Below are positions 7,445 to 9,916 of a stretch of 9,916 bases of DNA, piece after piece. Made by a program: the position numbers and the translations under genes. Position 1 is the stretch's first letter; every line of letters starts with the position of its first letter. The notes beneath the pieces are model-generated. The model was not told the origin of the DNA. It did no database searches and was given only the letters and a program-made list of their open reading frames with translations. The stretch spans positions 1 through 9,916 of the forward strand of contig VMCP01000206.1 of assembly GCA_008081305.1 (NCBI GenBank), read 5' to 3'. Origin of the DNA: Bacteroidota bacterium. GTDB lineage: Bacteria; Bacteroidota; Bacteroidia; NS11-12g; UBA955.

Positions 7445-9324
7445 CGTATCGTATTCGATATAGTTTTCTCCAAAATGCCATCATCTAGCATTAGTTCCAA
7501 CGCGTGGACGTAGTTTTTCTTTTGTTCAATTGGAAAAGTCCCCATCAAATCCAGAAGCTCCCATTCGTTATTTTGAACTTTGTGAAGAATCTCCTTTTGA
7601 ATCGCAACCATATCCGTAGGGTACTTACTCTGACAAATATCGCAAGATCCACAACTTTTCTCAATGGCACCTGTAAAGTACTCCACCCAAAATGATGATC
7701 TACATTGCTCATTGGTTGCGTATTCCTTCAGCTTCATCAAAGAATTGATTCTTCTTTCCTTCAAGGCTTCCATAAACGCTAGTTTAGGTTTTGGGTACAG
7801 GGAACGTGGTTCCAGCAGCGTAATAAGGGGATCCGTCGTTTTGGGGGTGTATTCGAGTAATCTAGCTGCCTGAAGTTTTAATATCAACTGTTTAACTTCT
7901 TCCATTGAGATGTGTAAATACCGTGATAATTCCCATTCGTTGATATTTACAAATCGTTCAAAAACACCTCCGTAGGATCTTAGAACTAAATCAATCACCG
8001 GCTGAAATGCGGCATACCTGATTTTAAAATCATATACTTCGGTATAATCCGCTGTAAACATCAATCTAGACGGTTGTAACAAACCTTCTGACATGGTTAA
8101 ATAGCCTAATTTCTCAATGGTTTGCAAGGAGTAATAAAACTCCGTAGTGGGTATGTTATATTTTTTGGCTGCGTTTTCCCAGTCTAACGGGTAGGTTTGC
8201 CCTTCACCAGAACCTGGCGAAACACCAATACTATTCATGACCGCATGATACACGCGAATGATTGATTTTTCTGAGGGATGTTGCTTTTCAATAAATTCTT
8301 CAGCGCGTATCCAGTCCTGTTCGTCGTGTAATAAAATACACTGTGAAACTTTACCATCCCTTCCTGCTCTTCCCGCTTCTTGGTAATAATCTTCGGGGGT
8401 TGAACTCGGCGATACATGATAGACATTTCTCACATCGGGCTTATCAACGCCCATCCCAAAAGCATTGGTGCAGACCATTACTCGCACTTTATTATTCATC
8501 CACTCTTGTTGGCGCTTCACTCTTGAATCACGATCCAGGCCTCCGTGGTAATAATGGGTTGAAATACCTTCTCTGCCCAACCAATCAGCTATGTCTTGTA
8601 CTAGTTTACGCGTTCCAGCAAATACGATGCTACTTCCTTCATTTGTCTTTAAACCTTGAAGTAACACTTGCATTTTATTCGATGTCTTAAAAACCCGAAA
8701 TGTCAAATTACTTCTTCCGAAATCACCACGATATATGGTCGTTTTTTTTAAGGCTAATCCCTCTAAAATATCATCCTGTATCCAACGAGGAGCGCTAGCT
8801 GTAAAAGCCGCAACTGCAGGCTTTTTTACGAGTAGGGGATACACTTCTTTAATTTTTCGAAAAGATGGTCGAAAATCAGCTCCCCACATTGAAATACAAT
8901 GTGCTTCATCTATCACCAACAAGCGAATATCCAGGTTGGGTAAATACTCCTGAAAAGAAACAGAGGATAATCGTTCCGGTGAAACATACAAGAAGGAATA
9001 ATGTCCTTGCAGCGCATTTCCCATGATAATCCGTTGTTCTTTGTATCCCTGCCCACTGGTTAAAAATGCTGCATCAATACCTCGTTCATGAAGACCATCA
9101 ACCTGATCTTTCATCAAAGCAATAAGAGGTGATACGACAATCGTCAATCCACCTAGAATTAAACCCGGAACCTGAAAACAGATACTTTTACCACCCCCTG
9201 TGGGTAGTAATACCAGTATGTTTTGCTTCGCTAAAATTGCTTGAATAATGTCTAGTTGACCTTTTCGATAGTCATCGTAACCCCAATATTGCTTGAGGAT
9301 TTTATGTGCATCTGAACTGCCCAT
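7432..9324 (-). CDS. recQ: RecQ-family ATP-dependent DNA helicase, short form without HRDC
   Basis: A 630-residue 3'-5' DNA helicase of superfamily 2, used in recombination and replication-fork repair. Motifs in order: Q-motif region with YRKGQLDII (19-27), Walker A PTGGGKS (41-47), VVSPLIALMKDQV (63-75), DEAH box (139-142), motif III as FTASAP (174-179), then SSIVFAGT (231-238), YYHGGL (258-263), CTNAFGMGVDKPDVRNVYH (285-303) and the arginine-finger motif YYQEAGRAGRDG (313-324). A RecQ C-terminal region follows, with a zinc site formed by C541, C558, C561 and C564. Only about 65 residues follow C564, so the HRDC domain of full-length RecQ is absent. Bacteroidota often carry this shorter type besides a longer one. 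The loop after DEAH reads ISMWGADFRP, where E. coli RecQ has ISQWGHDFRP. The gene starts 3 bp after the lolD-like gene's stop and overlaps the next gene by 13 bp. Confidence 0.96.
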   Translation of the reverse strand: MGSSDAHKILKQYWGYDDYRKGQLDIIQAILAKQNILVLLPTGGGKSICFQVPGLILGGLTIVVSPLIALMKDQVDGLHERGIDAAFLTSGQGYKEQRIIMGNALQGHYSFLYVSPERLSSVSFQEYLPNLDIRLLVIDEAHCISMWGADFRPSFRKIKEVYPLLVKKPAVAAFTASAPRWIQDDILEGLALKKTTIYRGDFGRSNLTFRVFKTSNKMQVLLQGLKTNEGSSIVFAGTRKLVQDIADWLGREGISTHYYHGGLDRDSRVKRQQEWMNNKVRVMVCTNAFGMGVDKPDVRNVYHVSPSSTPEDYYQEAGRAGRDGKVSQCILLHDEQDWIRAEEFIEKQHPSEKSIIRVYHAVMNSIGVSPGSGEGQTYPLDWENAAKKYNIPTTEFYYSLQTIEKLGYLTMSEGLLQPSRLMFTADYTEVYDFKIRYAAFQPVIDLVLRSYGGVFERFVNINEWELSRYLHISMEEVKQLILKLQAARLLEYTPKTTDPLITLLEPRSLYPKPKLAFMEALKERRINSLMKLKEYATNEQCRSSFWVEYFTGAIEKSCGSCDICQSKYPTDMVAIQKEILHKVQNNEWELLDLMGTFPIEQKKNYVHALELMLDDGILEKTISNTIRCRE

Positions 9325-9327
9325 AAC

Positions 9328-9916
9328 TTAAGTATTGAGGTCATTGATACGCCCGTCTGCAAGTTCCACACGACGATCAGCTAACTGAGCGAGTTCTAAA
9401 TTATGAGTGACTATTAAAAAGGTGAGATCAAAATCATCTCTCATTTTTAAAAATAGCTCATGGATATGTTTGGCATTTTTTGAGTCCAAATTACCACTCG
9501 GTTCATCTGCTAAAATTACACTTGGTTTCATTGCAAGTGCACGCGCAATTGAAACCCGTTGTTGCTCACCGCCTGAAAGCTGCCCTGGTTTGTGACTGAA
9601 TCTGTGTGCTAATCCAAGGTATGCGAGTCGTTCTTTTGCTTCTTTTTCTGCTGTCGACCTTTTCAGACCAGCAATCAGCATGGGTAACATAGCATTTTCA
9701 ACTGCTGATAGTTCTGCAATCAACTGATGAAACTGAAATACGAATCCGAGGTGTTTATTCCTAAACGCAGAAAGTTTATTCCCCTTTAATTGAGTAGCAT
9801 CTTCACCCGCAATTGTTAGCTCTCCACTGCTAGGTGATAGAAGGGTCCCCGCAATATGCAACAAGGTGCTTTTACCCGCTCCACTTTCTCCTGTAATACA
9901 TACTATTTCTTTGGCT
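9328..9916 (-). CDS. lolD: ABC transporter ATPase, LolD-like, start missing
   Basis: The ATPase of a LolCDE-type transporter, which takes lipoproteins from the inner membrane and hands them to the LolA carrier. The frame stays open to the window edge, and 195 residues are visible of about 220 expected. Reading in from the edge: AKEIVCITGESGAGKST gives a complete Walker A, so a TTG at 9864 cannot be the start. Then come the Q-loop FVFQFHQLIAELSAVENAMLP, the signature LSGGEQQRVSIARAL, Walker B VILADEPSGNLDS and the H-loop LIVTHN. The QFHQL segment and the overall match to E. coli LolD as I remember it favour LolD over MacB or FtsE. The permease genes are not in view; they must lie elsewhere or upstream. 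It is the first visible gene of the minus-strand run and recQ follows after 3 bp. Confidence 0.88.
   Translation of the reverse strand, partial: AKEIVCITGESGAGKSTLLHIAGTLLSPSSGELTIAGEDATQLKGNKLSAFRNKHLGFVFQFHQLIAELSAVENAMLPMLIAGLKRSTAEKEAKERLAYLGLAHRFSHKPGQLSGGEQQRVSIARALAMKPSVILADEPSGNLDSKNAKHIHELFLKMRDDFDLTFLIVTHNLELAQLADRRVELADGRINDLNT

Noticed and set aside
8343..8690. Plus-strand open frame of 115 codons within recQ
   Set aside because: It lies opposite conserved helicase motifs V and VI; its composition fits a shadow frame.
9862..9864. TTG as the start of the ABC ATPase
   Set aside because: The upstream in-frame codons encode the complete Walker A motif, so the gene begins beyond the window.

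Overview
The window looks like ordinary chromosomal DNA of a Bacteroidota bacterium, most likely of the Flavobacteriia/Cytophagia type. This is inferred from an AT-rich sequence, no clear Shine-Dalgarno sites before most starts, a TAnnTTTG-type -7 box before one gene, a TonB-dependent receptor with a Bacteroidota-style NCxxC plug motif, a short RecQ of 630 residues without an HRDC domain, and a small GldL_N-like membrane protein. No RNA gene, insertion sequence, CRISPR array or phage gene was seen.

Plus strand, 1-2809: four genes packed head to tail. They are the end of etfA (electron transfer flavoprotein alpha subunit, whose start lies before the window), a bifunctional-nuclease (BFN/DUF151) protein with a C-terminal UVR motif, a small exported protein of unknown function with a possible lipocalin-like fold, and a PLP-dependent class IV aminotransferase. 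The first junction has 1 bp between genes and the next two are 4-bp ATGA stop/start overlaps, so this is almost certainly one translationally coupled operon.

Minus strand, 9916-2806: a lolD-like ABC ATPase (its start lies beyond the window), recQ and two GT4-type glycosyltransferases form a second tight run, with a 3-bp gap and then 13-bp and 17-bp overlaps. After a 53-bp gap come a 59-residue two-helix membrane protein and then, after 88 bp that hold an inverted repeat and a candidate promoter, a 691-residue TonB-dependent outer-membrane receptor. The receptor gene converges on the aminotransferase gene, and the two stop codons share a single TTAA.

Much of the content concerns the cell envelope: lipoprotein release (LolD), glycan synthesis (two glycosyltransferases), outer-membrane uptake (the receptor) and two small exported or membrane proteins. 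Core metabolism and DNA repair genes (etfA, aminotransferase, recQ) are mixed in. I did not find a clear new multi-gene system. The best leads are the receptor with its cysteine-rich plug and upstream inverted repeat, the RecQ with changed motif II loop residues inside a glycosyltransferase operon, and the unknown exported protein in the etfA operon.
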